A stretch of DNA of 64,000 nucleotides from Lewinellaceae bacterium (GTDB taxonomy: Bacteria; Bacteroidota; Bacteroidia; Chitinophagales; Saprospiraceae). The stretch's first letter is position 1; each line of letters opens with the position of its first letter. Shown in pieces: positions 1-9,940 of the stretch. The stretch lies in contig JADJFA010000011.1 in the NCBI GenBank assembly GCA_016708875.1, forward strand, positions 62,001 to 126,000, written 5' to 3'. The position numbers and the translations under genes are program-made. A model generated the notes under the pieces. The model was not told where the DNA came from. It worked only from the letters and a program-made list of their open reading frames with translations, and did not search any database.

Positions 1-1045
1 GTCCTTAAGCGCTTTCACAATGCCTTCCCACTGGCTTTCTACTACACTTTTTCCATTCTCATCCAGTGCAGTAAGTGTGTTGGCCGACATATATTCTTGT
101 CCAATCCACTTTTTGTAAAGGTCTTCAATCTGCTTCTCGCTCCAGTTCTCATAACCGTCCAGATATTTCCCGGCAATAGGATCAAAACCGATAGAAGCAA
201 AAATTTTGGTTATTTCACTGGTTCCGCTGATGGTTCCCTTTTTCACGGCAGTATGGCAGTTCATACAAGTGTTCGCGCCCGGGATACCGGAAGGTTTCGA
301 GCGGCGAGCGGTGTCGTGGCAGTATTGACAATCAATCTTGTTGATGCCCGCGTGAATTTTGTGGCTGAAATTGATTGGTTGATCTGGCTTGTAGCCTTGT
401 TCCCGACCCATGCGTGTTGCATTGTCTACGGCTTTGTACCCAAAAATCAGGACTGTGGCAAATACCAAAAAAGCGATCGCGCCTTTTGTGGTGAGCACCT
501 GATAAGCAGTCTTCTCAATGGGAGGAAGGCCGTCTTTTGCACGTGACACGTTGGCCAAGTTGTTTACTATGCGCATAAGCGCAAAAGCAAGCAGCAGCAG
601 CGTACCTGCAAGGCCAATAAACATCCATGGGAGGCCTTCTTCATCAGTGGCTGCTTTAGGATCCCCAGGAGGAGGTGGAGGTGGGGTGGGGCACTTATGT
701 ACAATAGAACGCTCTCGATCTGCTCGTCTGTCAGCCCGGGGAAGTTGTTCATCAGCGTCGGCTTCCATTTTCCCCAGGCTCGTTTGCACGAGGGTGGCCT
801 GTGGCGATGAGGGCCTGTGAGTTGCGAATCCAAGCATAAAGGTCCTTGCGTGGAAATGCCGACCAGCGCTCTTCCGTGCCTGCCAGAGCAGGACCGGTGA
901 GGTCGTCCTTCATGTTCTTGTTGTGGCAAGAAGCGCAGTTGGCAATGAAAAGTTCTTTGCCTGCTTCTTTGGTTGGCCCTGCATGGAGGGAGGCGGTGGC
1001 GGCAATGAGGAGCGTAAAAACCCAACAAATGCGTTTCAACAACAT
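1..1045 (-). CDS. actA: ActA-like multiheme cytochrome c (alternative complex III), 5' part, frameshifted
   Basis: Membrane-anchored c-type cytochrome resembling the large heme subunit of alternative complex III, which passes electrons from menaquinol to periplasmic acceptors. The reading frame shows a signal peptide (residues 1-22), a class I heme domain with CASCH at 37-41, a Pro-rich linker, one transmembrane helix near 138-160, then a second heme domain with CQYCH and CMNCH. The gene leaves the window at base 1, so further hemes are not visible. The frame breaks twice, each explained by one missing base: near 787 (GAGCC where GAGGCC restores the frame) and near 688 (ATAAG where ATAAAG does). 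Later act genes would lie to the left. Assignment to ActA rests on domain order and is fairly sure. Confidence 0.75.
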
Positions 1046-1411
1046 ATCGGAGGTAGTTGATTTTCTCTTAAAATGGGTAAAAACCCGCTGTTTTTATTTT
1101 TAGGGGGCAAATCTGTTATCAGCAGACTTCTTGATGGCGCAAAGGTAAAAACCGCTTCTTGCTTACAAAACAAACTGTTAAAAAGGCGGACTATTTAGAT
1201 ACGCTTTAAATCACAGTTTTGTCATAAGTCCGTTAACGCCCCGTTAAAAAGTGGCGCAAAGGTAGAAATGGAAGGGTCGTTTCCAAGTGTGGATAAAAAA
1301 AATGCGCCGAAATTTTTTTCAAGACAGACTTGCCAGTACGTTTGCCCCGAAGTTTGACAAACCCATTCGTCAAACACGAAGCAATTTTTTTCACCAATCA
1401 CAATTTCAGAA
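1046..1411. other. 366-bp divergent intergenic region
   Basis: Spacer between the leftward cytochrome gene and the rightward barrel gene. It holds two copies of the leftward promoter word (TACCTTTG on the minus strand at 1140-1147 and 1257-1264). I see no ORF with coding character. The open frame at 1222-1524 on the minus strand overlaps the barrel gene and has no recognisable protein features. Confidence 0.6.
1140..1169 (-). promoter_or_regulatory. Bacteroidota-type promoter of actA
   Basis: Minus-strand TACCTTTG (1140-1147) matches the -7 consensus TAnnTTTG. TTTG lies 18 bases further upstream (1166-1169), as expected for the -33 element. The actA start is 93 bases downstream. A second, weaker copy is at 1257-1264. 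Confidence 0.6.
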
Positions 1412-2044
1412 ATGAAAAATCTTAATTTAGTGCTCGCAGTTGCAGCTTTCTTCCTGTTCTGCACCACCACCAATGCGCAATTGAGCTTTGGCGTCAAAGC
1501 CGGCCTAAACCTCGCCAACATCAACTATGACGGAGAAGATCTTGATACCAAGATGTTGCCCAGCTTCCATGCTGGCCCGATTGTTGAATTTGGCATCACC
1601 GAAAACATTGGAATCGGCTCTGGTTTGCTGGTCAGTGGCAAAGGCTTCAAAATTGAAGAAGAATTTTTGGGCGAAACCATCACCGCATCTTCCAACCCAA
1701 TCTACTTGCAAGTGCCTGTTACCTTAAACTACAGTAACAGTGGTTTTTTTGCAGCAGTTGGACCTTATGTAGGTTTTGGACTCTTTGGCAACTCAAAGGC
1801 TGAAGCAGGCGGAGAAAAAGAAACCGAAGCCCTTGAATTCGGCAGCAGTGAGGAAGACGATTACAGCGCGCTTGATTTTGGTGCCAGCCTCGAAGTAGGG
1901 TATGGATTCGGCCCTATCCGGGTTACTGCATCTTACGGACTTGGCTTGGCCAACGTTATTCCAAAAGACATCGTTGATATCACAGACGAAAAAGCCACAC
2001 ACAGCGTGATCGGCATTTCTGCTGCTTACCTTTTTGGTAAATAA
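1412..2044 (+). CDS. Outer-membrane beta-barrel protein (PorT/OMP_b-brl type)
   Basis: A 210-residue secreted protein with a clear signal peptide (residues 1-22, ending TTTNAQ). The mature part starts FGVKAGLNLANI, a signature of the small Bacteroidota barrel proteins of the OMP_b-brl families. It then alternates amphipathic strands rich in Gly and aromatic residues and ends in the strand AAYLFGK. An acidic loop lies near 125-150. It probably forms an eight-stranded outer-membrane barrel; the ligand is unknown. It is transcribed alone and is followed by a strong terminator. Confidence 0.8.
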   Translation: MKNLNLVLAVAAFFLFCTTTNAQLSFGVKAGLNLANINYDGEDLDTKMLPSFHAGPIVEFGITENIGIGSGLLVSGKGFKIEEEFLGETITASSNPIYLQVPVTLNYSNSGFFAAVGPYVGFGLFGNSKAEAGGEKETEALEFGSSEEDDYSALDFGASLEVGYGFGPIRVTASYGLGLANVIPKDIVDITDEKATHSVIGISAAYLFGK

Positions 2045-2076
2045 GCCAAGCATTTTGCTTTTTTGGCTTAAGCACA

Positions 2077-2118
2077 ACGGCCTCGGAGGTTTTATACCTT
2101 CCGAGGCCGTTTTTTTTA
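2077..2118 (+). terminator. Rho-independent terminator after the barrel gene
   Basis: Perfect 10-bp stem (2077-2086 with 2101-2110, ACGGCCTCGG / CCGAGGCCGT) followed by eight T residues. Confidence 0.85.
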
Positions 2119-2190
2119 CTCGCCGAAGCCTCCTAGCCTACCGAGCCTTGGCGGTCGAGAATCACTTCATCGCTTTATCACTCTATCACT

Positions 2191-2532
2191 TCATAATTTC
2201 CCTTCCAGCCAGTCCACATACTCCACCGAGCCAAGGCGGAATTTGAGTGGGAGACGGGCTTTTTTACCCCAGTTATGTTCGATTTTGCAAAAAAAGGGGA
2301 GTTCCTTGGATGACCATTTTGGCAGAAAAACGGGGTTCAACGTTGGTGTCTTATTTTCTTGGTTGAGATTTAAGATTTCTGGCATAAATAACTGCGTATC
2401 CCTTGGGGAATCTTTTGCAAAAACTGCCGCCCGTAGTTGCGCCAAGTTTTTCCCCTCAGAAAACCCGCCTACCTGTGCTGAGAGTGCGTTGGAGATTGCG
2501 AGGAATAGTGCTATGAGGAGGTGATGGTTCAT
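2191..2532 (-). CDS. Small secreted protein of unknown function
   Basis: A 113-residue protein with an N-terminal signal peptide (MNHHLLIALFLAISNALSAQ) and a basic, aromatic mature part. No family recognised. The C-terminal codons run into the repeated words at 2160-2192. The signal peptide and the isolated position on the minus strand support a real gene. It converges on the barrel gene to its left. Confidence 0.55.
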   Translation of the reverse strand: MNHHLLIALFLAISNALSAQVGGFSEGKNLAQLRAAVFAKDSPRDTQLFMPEILNLNQENKTPTLNPVFLPKWSSKELPFFCKIEHNWGKKARLPLKFRLGSVEYVDWLEGKL

Positions 2533-2704
2533 TTTTTAACTAGAGGTAGGATCGTCAAATTAAAAAAAACTAAACCGCAAAACAGGAAAACAGGAAAATT
2601 TAAGACCAATCCTTTTTGATTGTAAATGTGGTAATACATCCTCCGTTCGAGGTTTTGCACATCATGGTTTTGCGGTTTAATTTTCTTTTTAAGATCTGGG
2701 CTGG

Positions 2705-3426
2705 TCACCCCAAATCAAACAGGTCCCCCACGCCCGGAGTCCGCGAGCAAATAAACCCTTCAGCAAACGCTACTCCGATAGGCCGACCAAATACACGTCC
2801 TTTTGCTTCCATGAAATGCAAGAAATCTTTGCCTGAAATGGGTGTGTTTGGCGCCTCGCCAGTAGGGTCAAAGAACTGAGATCGAAACGTCAAAATCGCC
2901 TCCATTTTTTTGGGGAAATGCGCTGTGATGTCCACCACGAAATCGGCTGTCAGTTGTTTGTCCTGAATGTAGTGATGCACTGCCTTTGGCCGCCACTTCT
3001 CTTGCTTATTGCCTTGATTGTCAAAAGTTTCTATTTTTTCCAGTCCGGCGTAAAAACAGGCATCGAGTGTCAATCTGGCTGCCCTTCCATGGTCAGGATG
3101 GCGGTCGTCCGGGGCATTGCAGAGGACTATTTCGGGCCGACAAGCGCGGAGAACGCGTACTATTTTCAGCCAGTTTTCGGGCTTGTGTTCGAACAAACCA
3201 TCCGGTATGTCGAGCGTTTCGCGGAAGACTGCACCAAGGATTTTGGCAGATTCAATGGCCTCGGCGGCGCGGATCTCCGCAGTGCCTCGGGTGCCCAATT
3301 CGCCCTGACTGAGGTCGAGTAATCCGAATGTTTTCCCCTGAGCAGCATGACGGAGTAGGTGCCGCTGCAACTCAATTCCACATCGTCGGGGTGAATGCCT
3401 ATGGCGAGGATGTCTATTTTAGTCAT
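2705..3426 (-). CDS. bshB1: Bacillithiol biosynthesis deacetylase BshB1, frameshifted
   Basis: PIG-L/LmbE-family zinc deacetylase. BshB1 removes the acetyl group from GlcNAc-malate, the second step of bacillithiol synthesis. The start (ATG at 3426) gives MTKIDILAIGIHPDDVELSC with the zinc motif HPDD; downstream come GELGTRGTAEIR and the second metal motif DDRHPDHGRAA, both typical of BshB1. One base is missing near 3353: ACCTAC read where ACCCTAC joins the two halves. With that base the length (about 240 residues) is normal. The neighbouring gene at 3454 is divergent, 27 bases away. Confidence 0.85.
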
Positions 3427-3453
3427 AATTTTGCGCAAACATCTTTGAACACT

Positions 3454-3960
3454 ATGGAACAAGGCCTTCCGAACAATGAATTTCTGCAAGGGTTGACTCC
3501 CGAACAAAAAAAGCACTTTGAGTCGCTCCAAAACGCCCTTGCCGAAGCCAAGCAACGCGGAATGCGTTTTGAAGCAGAATGGTCAAGTCTTTTTGACCAA
3601 AACAAAACCTTGCGTGAAGAAAACCATCGCATCCAACAAGATTATGAAAACCTGCGCATCCAAAAAGGGGGCTTTGGTTTCAAAATGCTTCTTTTGTCTG
3701 GCTTGGGAGGTTTTGTCACCGCGCTCGTGCTATGTTTTGTCTATTTGAAACTCAAACCCAAGGACCCATATACGGTTGCGCTCCACAATTTTCGACGCGA
3801 ACATCTTTTTGAATACGAATTGGCACTTAGTAAAAAACAGTTCGAAGAAGTAAAAATTTCTTTAGAGAAAGAGATCAAAAAGTCTGAAAATCAAGCAATT
3901 ACCGCCGAAATTGTAATCATACGCGAACTGATAGAAGCCGCAGAAAAAGGATGCAAGTGA
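3454..3960 (+). CDS. Membrane-anchored coiled-coil protein, unknown
   Basis: A 168-residue protein: an N-terminal charged coiled-coil segment (about residues 10-65), one transmembrane helix (about 72-95, MLLLSGLGGFVTALVLCFVY), then a second helical Lys/Glu-rich stretch. ATG 3454 is chosen because the upstream part of the frame overlaps bshB1 and has no coding character. Function unknown; no catalytic motif seen. Confidence 0.65.
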   Translation: MEQGLPNNEFLQGLTPEQKKHFESLQNALAEAKQRGMRFEAEWSSLFDQNKTLREENHRIQQDYENLRIQKGGFGFKMLLLSGLGGFVTALVLCFVYLKLKPKDPYTVALHNFRREHLFEYELALSKKQFEEVKISLEKEIKKSENQAITAEIVIIRELIEAAEKGCK

Positions 3961-3987
3961 ACTATGAGCGACGTGCAAGCGCGTAGT

Positions 3988-4641
3988 TTATCGTTCTTCG
4001 TTAAAAATCGAACATATTGGACATTCCTCCACCTTATGCCCCCGTGCCGGGCAGTATAGCCGACCGAAATAGATGATCTGGAGGTGAAGTTTGTTCCAGG
4101 TGTTTTCGGGAAATATTGATTTCAGATCGCGCTCCGTTTGCTCCACGTTTTTTCCAGAACTCAGTCCCCAGCGCGCTGCCAAGCGGTGAATGTGCGTATC
4201 CACCGGGAATGCCGGCCAGCCAAAAGCCTGCGACATCACTACTGAGGCAGTTTTATGGCCCACCCCCGGCAATGCCTCCAAAGCCTCAAAGCTTTCAGGG
4301 ACTTTCCCTCCATGCTTTTCCATAATAATTTTGGATAAGCCACTGATTCCCTTTGATTTAGCAGGGGAAAGCCCACAGGGTTTTATGATTTCTCGGATTT
4401 CTTCGATGGGAACCAAGGCCATATCTGCCGGATTATTGGCACGGGCAAAAAGTCCGGGCGTGATTTGATTCACTCGCTCATCTGTACATTGGGCCGAAAG
4501 CAATACTGCGACCAGCAGGGTATAGGCATCCGAATGCTGAAGCGGAATAGGCACCTCGGGAAACAAATCGTCCAGAATCCGTTGGATTTCAACCGCTTTG
4601 GCTTTGAGTTTTGGCGATATACGTTTAGCCGTTTTTGCCAT
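3988..4641 (-). CDS. nth: Endonuclease III
   Basis: Bifunctional DNA glycosylase/AP lyase of base excision repair acting on oxidised pyrimidines. The helix-hairpin-helix carries the catalytic Lys (LPGVGHKTASV, near residue 130) and the catalytic Asp is in PVDTHIHRLA. The C-terminal iron-sulfur loop has only three cysteines (C-x9-C-x2-C, then the end of the protein) instead of the classical C-x6-C-x2-C-x5-C. The start at 4641 (MAKTAKRIS) is preferred over 4677, which would add repeat-like sequence. Convergent with the gene at 3454. Confidence 0.92.
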   Translation of the reverse strand: MAKTAKRISPKLKAKAVEIQRILDDLFPEVPIPLQHSDAYTLLVAVLLSAQCTDERVNQITPGLFARANNPADMALVPIEEIREIIKPCGLSPAKSKGISGLSKIIMEKHGGKVPESFEALEALPGVGHKTASVVMSQAFGWPAFPVDTHIHRLAARWGLSSGKNVEQTERDLKSIFPENTWNKLHLQIIYFGRLYCPARGHKVEECPICSIFNEER

Positions 4642-4710
4642 GAAATCAACTTTAGTTTTACATTTTCCGGTTTTCAATTTTGCGGTTTTGCGGTTTTGCG
4701 GTTTACATTT

Positions 4711-6227
4711 TCAATGCTTAAAATGCCGCAGCCCCGTCATCACCATTGCCATTCCACGCTCATCGGAGGCGTTGACTGAATCTTGATCTTTCATGGATCC
4801 GCCCGGCTGGATAACCGCTGTAATGCCCGCTTCGTGCGCAATTTCCACACAATCCGGGAAAGGGAAAAAGCATCGCTGGCCATTACAGCTCCATTAAGGT
4901 CAAAACCGAAGGATTTGGCCTTGGCAATGGCTTGGCGCAAGGCATCCACCCGACTTGGCTGGCCGCAGCCCATGCCAATGAGTTGGTTGTCTTTCACCAG
5001 TGCGATGGCGTTGGATTTCAAGTGTTTGGCGCATTTGGCCGCAAAAAGCAACTCTTCTACTTCTTTGGTCGTGGGTTTCCGATTGGTCACTGCTTTCAGA
5101 TCAGATTCCGTCTCGGTGCGGAGATCGGCATCTTGCTCTACTACCCCATTCAGCAGACTGCGGAACGCGCGCGTTTTCAATTCAAAACTTTTGATTTTCA
5201 AGAGAATACGCTGGTCTTTCTTTTTCAAAATCTCCAATGCTTCCGGGTCAAAATCAGGTGCAATCAATACCTCGTAAAAAAGCTGATTGATTTCCTGGGC
5301 AGTCGCCTTATCCACTTTTGTATTCGTTATAAAAATGCCCCCGAACGCCGAAGTTGTGTCACAAGCAAGTGCGGCCTGCCATGCATCTAGCAGGGTATCC
5401 CGACAGGCAAGGCCGCAAGCATTGGTATGCTTCAGGATGGCAAACGTGGGCTTACCGACCTGGAATTCGCGCATCAACTGCACCGCCGCATCAATGTCCA
5501 CCAGGTTGTTGTAGGAAATGGCCTTGCCCTGTAATTTGTCAAAAACCTGTTCAAAATCCCCAAAAAAGACGCCGGATTGGTGCGGATTTTCGCCATACCG
5601 CAACACCTCAGACTGGTGGATGCTGTGTTTGAAGGATGTGTCCACTGTCCCTTCGTTGAACCAATTGTAAATGGCCATATCGTAGTTCGAGGTGACTTTG
5701 AATGCCCTGCGGGCAAATTCACGACAATTAAGAGCCGAAAACTCCCCTTTTTGCTCATTGAGTAAATCAAGGAACAACCTGTACTCCTCCTTAGAGGCCA
5801 CCACCACCACGTCCTTCCAGTTTTTTGCTGCAGCGCGAATCAGCGACACACCCCCGATGTCTATTTTTTCAATGATTTCAGCAGGGTCGTTTGTGGTTGC
5901 AACTGTTTCCTCGAAAGGGTACAAATCCACAATCACGCAGTCCATTTCCGGGATTTTGTACTCCTCCAGTTGTGCCAGATGCCCAGGCTCTCTACGAGCG
6001 AGAATACCGCCAAAAATACCAGGGTGCAGCGTTTTCACCCGACCGTCGAGGATGCTCGGGTAGCCTGTGATCGTTTCGACTGCCGTGACTGGTATGCCCA
6101 GTTTTTCGATGTAGTCTTGGGTGCCGCCAGTGCTGTAAAGTTGTACGCCCAAGGCGTGTAAACGGCGAATAATGGGTTCGAGGCCGTCTTTGGAATAAAC
6201 GGAGATAAGCGCGGAACGGAGAATCAT
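4711..6227 (-). CDS. purH: Bifunctional AICAR transformylase / IMP cyclohydrolase, frameshifted near 3' end
   Basis: Catalyses the last two steps of IMP synthesis. The N-terminal MGS-like cyclohydrolase domain (RSALISVYSKDGLEP, STGGTQDYI, HPGIFGGIL) is followed by the transformylase domain (LRYGENPHQ, LKHTNACG, SAFGGIF). The frame is lost near 4867 in a run of five A residues (minus-strand CTTTTTCCC). One more T restores the conserved end FFPFPDCVEIAHEAGITAVI and a stop at 4711. As read, the product would end in an unrelated tail at 4791. I take this as a sequencing error. Confidence 0.9.
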
Positions 6228-6231
6228 GGAG

Positions 6232-6314
6232 TGATGAAGTGATAGAGTGATGAAGTGATGGGATTCCGTGAGTAGCTAAAATCGCTTTATCACTTCATCG
6301 CTTTATCACTTCAT
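6232..6314. repeat. Imperfect inverted repeat of AAGTGAT/GAGCGAT words upstream of purH
   Basis: Words of 7-8 bases (GATGAAGTGATAGAGTGATGA on the left, their complement ATCGCTTTATCACTTCATCG on the right) make a hairpin of about 28-bp arms between the purH start and its promoter, so the 5' leader would fold. The same words recur at 2161-2192 and 21820-21933. Confidence 0.75.
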
Positions 6315-6325
6315 TAAAACGGGCG

Positions 6326-6333
6326 CAAAGGTA
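6326..6333 (-). promoter_or_regulatory. Promoter -7 element of purH
   Basis: Minus-strand TACCTTTG followed by CGCCC, the same word used at other starts in this window. It lies about 100 bases before purH, on the far side of the hairpin at 6232-6314. The -33 element is weak. Confidence 0.5.
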
Positions 6334-6390
6334 GGAAGCACTTAGCCCGAACTTCCCGAAAGTTTGAAACTTTCGGGAAGTTTCTGGAAC

Positions 6391-7038
6391 CTATAAAATC
6401 ACATCCGCCAGCATTACCGCCACAAAACCTGCTGCGTATCCCTGCCAAATCTCGGCCTGCGTATGCGCTCCCAACGATAGGCGCGCCACCCCAATTAGAC
6501 CGGCGAGGACAATGATAATGGCCAGTATGGCATTGAGACTCAGTAGTATAGGCCCTATGGTGAATGTTGCTCCTGCCCATTCAAAGGCAAGTAGCAAAAC
6601 CATTGCGACAAAGCCGCCCATGCCCGTCGCATGGGCGCTGATTTTGGTAAAAATATTGACAAAAAAAGCGAAAAAAAGCCCGATTGTCGCGCCCAACACA
6701 AACTTGGCGTACAAAGCTGGCACCGCTCCGTTTGAAAAATTCTTGAACATCCAGAGGTAAAAAATTCCAGCGATGATATAGGGGCCGATTCGCTCCTGTT
6801 TGTCATGCATTTCAAGGCTTCGAACAAGCCCCAGTGGTTTGAGGAGCGATACACCCAGACCCGGGATGAGGAAGGTGGTTGACACAACATAGAAGAACAA
6901 GATCATCGTCCGCTGGTCGCCAATATGGTGCGCCCCAAATGCAAAGGGGTTGATTATCAACATCAACAGAAGCATATACGTCAGCACCAGCAAAGGGTGG
7001 CCAAAGTAAGAGAGGGCACGGGCGAGGGAGGGAGTCAA
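6391..7038 (-). CDS. PAP2-like integral membrane protein
   Basis: A 215-residue protein with about six transmembrane helices. Two segments resemble phosphatidic-acid-phosphatase motifs: KISAHATGMGGF (in place of PSGH) and ARLSLGAHTQAEIWQGYAAG (in place of SRxxxxxH). These are the degenerate forms found in many Bacteroidota PAP2-like proteins. The lipid phosphate substrate is unknown and activity is not certain. It has its own promoter word at 7092-7099. Confidence 0.7.
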   Translation of the reverse strand: MTPSLARALSYFGHPLLVLTYMLLLMLIINPFAFGAHHIGDQRTMILFFYVVSTTFLIPGLGVSLLKPLGLVRSLEMHDKQERIGPYIIAGIFYLWMFKNFSNGAVPALYAKFVLGATIGLFFAFFVNIFTKISAHATGMGGFVAMVLLLAFEWAGATFTIGPILLSLNAILAIIIVLAGLIGVARLSLGAHTQAEIWQGYAAGFVAVMLADVIL

Positions 7039-7091
7039 TAGTGTCAGTGGGCAGTTTGCGATTGGGCGGGGCAGTTGCAGTTGGTTAGGGG

Positions 7092-7099
7092 CAAAGGTA
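7092..7099 (-). promoter_or_regulatory. Promoter -7 element of the PAP2-like gene
   Basis: Minus-strand TACCTTTG, 54 bases before the start at 7038, with a T-rich stretch about 20 bases further upstream. Confidence 0.5.
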
Positions 7100-7114
7100 G
7101 ACAGTCTGGAAAAG

Positions 7115-7156
7115 AAAAAACCTCCCGTTGCGAAAATGCGGCGGGAGGTTTTTTTT
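7115..7156. terminator. Bidirectional terminator
   Basis: Stem CCTCCCG (7121-7127) / CGGGAGG (7142-7148), flanked by six A residues on the left and eight T residues on the right, so it can stop transcription in both directions. On the minus strand it closes the unit containing the small ORF at 7225-7296. Confidence 0.8.
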
Positions 7157-7224
7157 ATCTTGTAATTGTTGGGGATAGCGAGCGAGAGGAGATAAGCTTC
7201 AATCAGGTCGCCACGTCACTCATT

Positions 7225-7296
7225 TTATCTGGCTTCTTTTAAAGAACGTCCGCCAAAAACAAGGAGCAGGAGCAATAAACATGTGAGGATAACCAT
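7225..7296 (-). CDS. Possible 23-residue membrane peptide
   Basis: ATG-initiated frame coding MVILTCLLLLLLVFGGRSLK plus EAR. The pattern is one hydrophobic helix with a basic end. It is followed 70 bases later by a terminator. A similar arrangement (tiny hydrophobic ORF plus own terminator) is seen at 25866-25970. No homologue recognised and no Shine-Dalgarno site, which is usual here. Confidence 0.35.
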   Translation of the reverse strand: MVILTCLLLLLLVFGGRSLKEAR

Positions 7297-7535
7297 AGGA
7301 TTAGATTTTTTTTGGTGAAAAGACTTCGTTCAGAACCTGAGTGGTTTATTGCAAAAACGAAGCCAACTTTGGAATCTTACCCTTAATGCTGCATCTTATA
7401 ATGTCGTTAACAGACAATCCTGAAAAATATAAAAATTTCCTGCTGCTGAGAATCCTGAATAACGGTAGGCTAATTTGATTTTATGGCAATGTTCTACCAA
7501 GAAGCGGGTACAGAAGGCAGGAGTTTTTTTAAAAA

Positions 7536-9226
7536 TTATTTCTGCTCACGACTCAACTTTTGGAATATCCAGCCCATGCCCATTACCAATCCACAACCCA
7601 AAGGGTTGTACCACAAGTAAGCGTCTTTGTTCAACCAAAAACAGATCAGCACAATGGCTTCACCTACAAGTGCTGCGTAAAATATAGCGCGGCCTTTCAC
7701 ACTTTTTAAGAAAAACGCCGTGAAGAATATCCCCAAAATAGTGCCGTAGAACATCGAGCCGATCATATTGACCGCCTGGATAAGGTTTTCTGAAAGCGAT
7801 GCTACCATGGCAAAGACCACGATGAAGCCGCCCCAAATAATTGTTGCGATTTTGGAGGCGCGCAGGTAATGCTTGTCAGACTTACCCGGCACGAGCGAGC
7901 GGCGATAGATATCAGAAACCGAGGTAGCCGAAAGTGCACTGAGTTCTGACGCGGTGGTACTCCAGGATGCGCAAAAAATCATGGCAAGCATGAGGCCCAC
8001 AAGTCCCTTGGGGATATGGCTGAGCACGAAATTGATGAATACGTAATCCTTATCATTCCCCTCCCCTTTCACCCCAACATCCTGTAACAGGGTTCTGGAT
8101 TGAGTACGGAGTTCTGTATGTTGTTTTTCCAGTGTTTGGAGTTGGGCAATGGCCGTTTGGGCACGTTCAGAATCCTGGGCCTGGCTGGCTTGTTGAAATT
8201 CGGTGAGCACCAGTTTCTTATCCCTAAAAATTTGAGCATCAGCACTTTCTAACTTTTGAAACTCCGCTGCCTGTGGTGTGCCAGCAAGTTGGGAAAGATT
8301 GGCTTGGTTGAAATGCAGCGGTGGTTGCTCAAATTGATAAAACACAAAAACCATCACACCTACAGCCAAGACGAGCATTTGCATCGGAATTTTGATAAAT
8401 CCATTGAAAATCAGCCCAATGCGGCTTTCTCGTAAGGTTTTGCCAGACAGGTAGCGGCCCACCTGACTTTGGTCGGTACCGAAATAGGAGAGGAAAAGAA
8501 AAGTGCCCCCCAGTACGCCCGACCACACATTGTAACGGTCATTCCAGTCAAAAGTCCAGTCCAGCACTTGGGTTTTACCCGTTGCGCCTGCTATTTGCCA
8601 TGCTTCTGTGACTCCCATGCCTTGTGGCAATTCGTTGATAATAAGGAAGAAAGCCAGTACAAGGCCGCCCAGCATCACGGTCATTTGAAGTTCTTGAGTA
8701 CGGCTCACGGCCTCGCTTCCACCAGAGGTGGTGTAGATGACCACAAAAACGGTCATGAAAAAATTGGTCATCAATAGATCCCAACCGAACACCGCGCACA
8801 AAATAATGCTCGGGGCAAGGATGCTGATGGCAGCAGCCATACCTCGTTGAATTAGAAACAATACAGCAGATAACGAACGCATGCGAAGGTCGAAGCGCTG
8901 TTCGAGGTACTCGTATGCTGTGGTGACGCGCAATTTGTAATAAATCGGCAATACAAAAAACGCCAAAAAAGCATGGCGATCGGCATTCCGAAATAGAACT
9001 GCACAAACTGCATCCCATCGGAAAAGGCCTGGCCTGGTGTGCTTAGAAAGGTGATGGCGCTGGCCTGCGTGGCCATGATGCTCAGGCCGATGGTCCACCA
9101 GGGCAAATTACGGTGACCGGCAAGGAAGTCCTCGCTGGAATCAATTGATTTGCGGGTTTTCCAAATCCCGTACAGCACAATGGAAGCAAGCGTGCCAATC
9201 AGTACAGCCCAATCTAGTAAATGCAT
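7536..9226 (-). CDS. Sodium:solute symporter (SSS family), frameshifted
   Basis: Twelve-plus-helix secondary transporter that drives solute uptake with sodium. The N-terminus (HLLDWAVLIGTLASIVLYGI, then GHRNLPWWTIGLSIMATQAS) is a hallmark of the family. A hydrophilic, helical insertion of about 75 residues (around 325-400) between membrane segments is common in Bacteroidota members. The frame shifts near 8970, where six T residues on the minus strand should be seven (restored segment MPIAMLFLAFFVLPIYYKLR). Substrate cannot be read from sequence. The gene at 9244 follows upstream on the same strand, 17 bases away, so the two are probably co-transcribed. Confidence 0.85.
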
Positions 9227-9243
9227 TCGAAAAGTTTCTTGAT

Positions 9244-9825
9244 TTACGCTTTAAAAGAATAGTATAAGATGGCAGCCAAAACGCCCAGGAAGAAAATCCA
9301 GGCTGCGATACTGAGGCTGTTTTCTCTCCATACGTTGAAAAGTTTTTCCATGATATTGCGCCAATCGAGTTCACCTGAACGGCCACGTGTGATGGGTTCG
9401 TGTGCCAGCATGACAAAGCGCGGAAGTCCTTTTCGAGCCTGGTCGCCATGTTTAGTGAGGATCATAAATTGTTCGTTCAGAAAACGCAGGTCAAAAAGTT
9501 CTTTTCTCACGCCCATTTGCAGGATTAGCGCATTTTCTTCTCCCAATTGCTGCCAGGATCCATTTTCCAGGTTGCCATCCAGCGACAACATGTACGCTCC
9601 ATTTTTTCCAAAAATGTGTAACAGGGATTCGTGAAAGCCCTCGTCTTCGCGCACTTCCTTCCAGCGTTTGTCGAGCCAAAAGTGGGTTTCACGCAGGTCC
9701 TCGCCATATGGAATCACCTTTGGGAGAATAAAATCGAGGTGCGAATTCAAGTCGCCCAGGTCCTTTGGCAAATCAGGGCTGAGGGCACGGGAAATTTCGC
9801 GGGCTAAAGCGGTGAATATGTTCAT
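9244..9825 (-). CDS. Tail-anchored protein of unknown function
   Basis: A 193-residue protein starting MNIFTALAREISRALSPDLP, mostly soluble and charged, with a single C-terminal transmembrane helix (about 170-190). The start at 9825 is favoured because the longer frame to 9969 crosses the palindrome at 9839-9871 and overlaps the divergent hydrolase gene. No domain recognised. Probably in one transcript with the symporter gene downstream. Confidence 0.6.
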   Translation of the reverse strand: MNIFTALAREISRALSPDLPKDLGDLNSHLDFILPKVIPYGEDLRETHFWLDKRWKEVREDEGFHESLLHIFGKNGAYMLSLDGNLENGSWQQLGEENALILQMGVRKELFDLRFLNEQFMILTKHGDQARKGLPRFVMLAHEPITRGRSGELDWRNIMEKLFNVWRENSLSIAAWIFFLGVLAAILYYSFKA

Positions 9826-9838
9826 GCGATTCGTGTGG

Positions 9839-9871
9839 AAACCTCCTAGGTTTTTGAAACCTACGAGGTTT
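9839..9871. repeat. CCTCCGAGG-type palindrome, degenerate copy
   Basis: Arms AAACCTCCTAGGTTT and AAACCTACGAGGTTT around TTG. Same family as 9991-10022 and 31673-31709. It sits just before the start of the gene at 9825. Confidence 0.7.
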
Positions 9872-9940
9872 AAGGTATCAGGCAGCAAAAGTCGGAAAAG
9901 GATTGGTAATTCAGGCTTTGGCATTCCGTACATTTCCCCC

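Noticed and set aside
567..1028. Separate gene overlapping the cytochrome
   Set aside because: Part of this frame (NNFPGLTDEQIESVLLYI) is the cytochrome domain itself, displaced by missing bases.
1222..1524. 100-codon minus-strand frame
   Set aside because: Overlaps the start of the barrel gene and contains its promoter region; no protein features.
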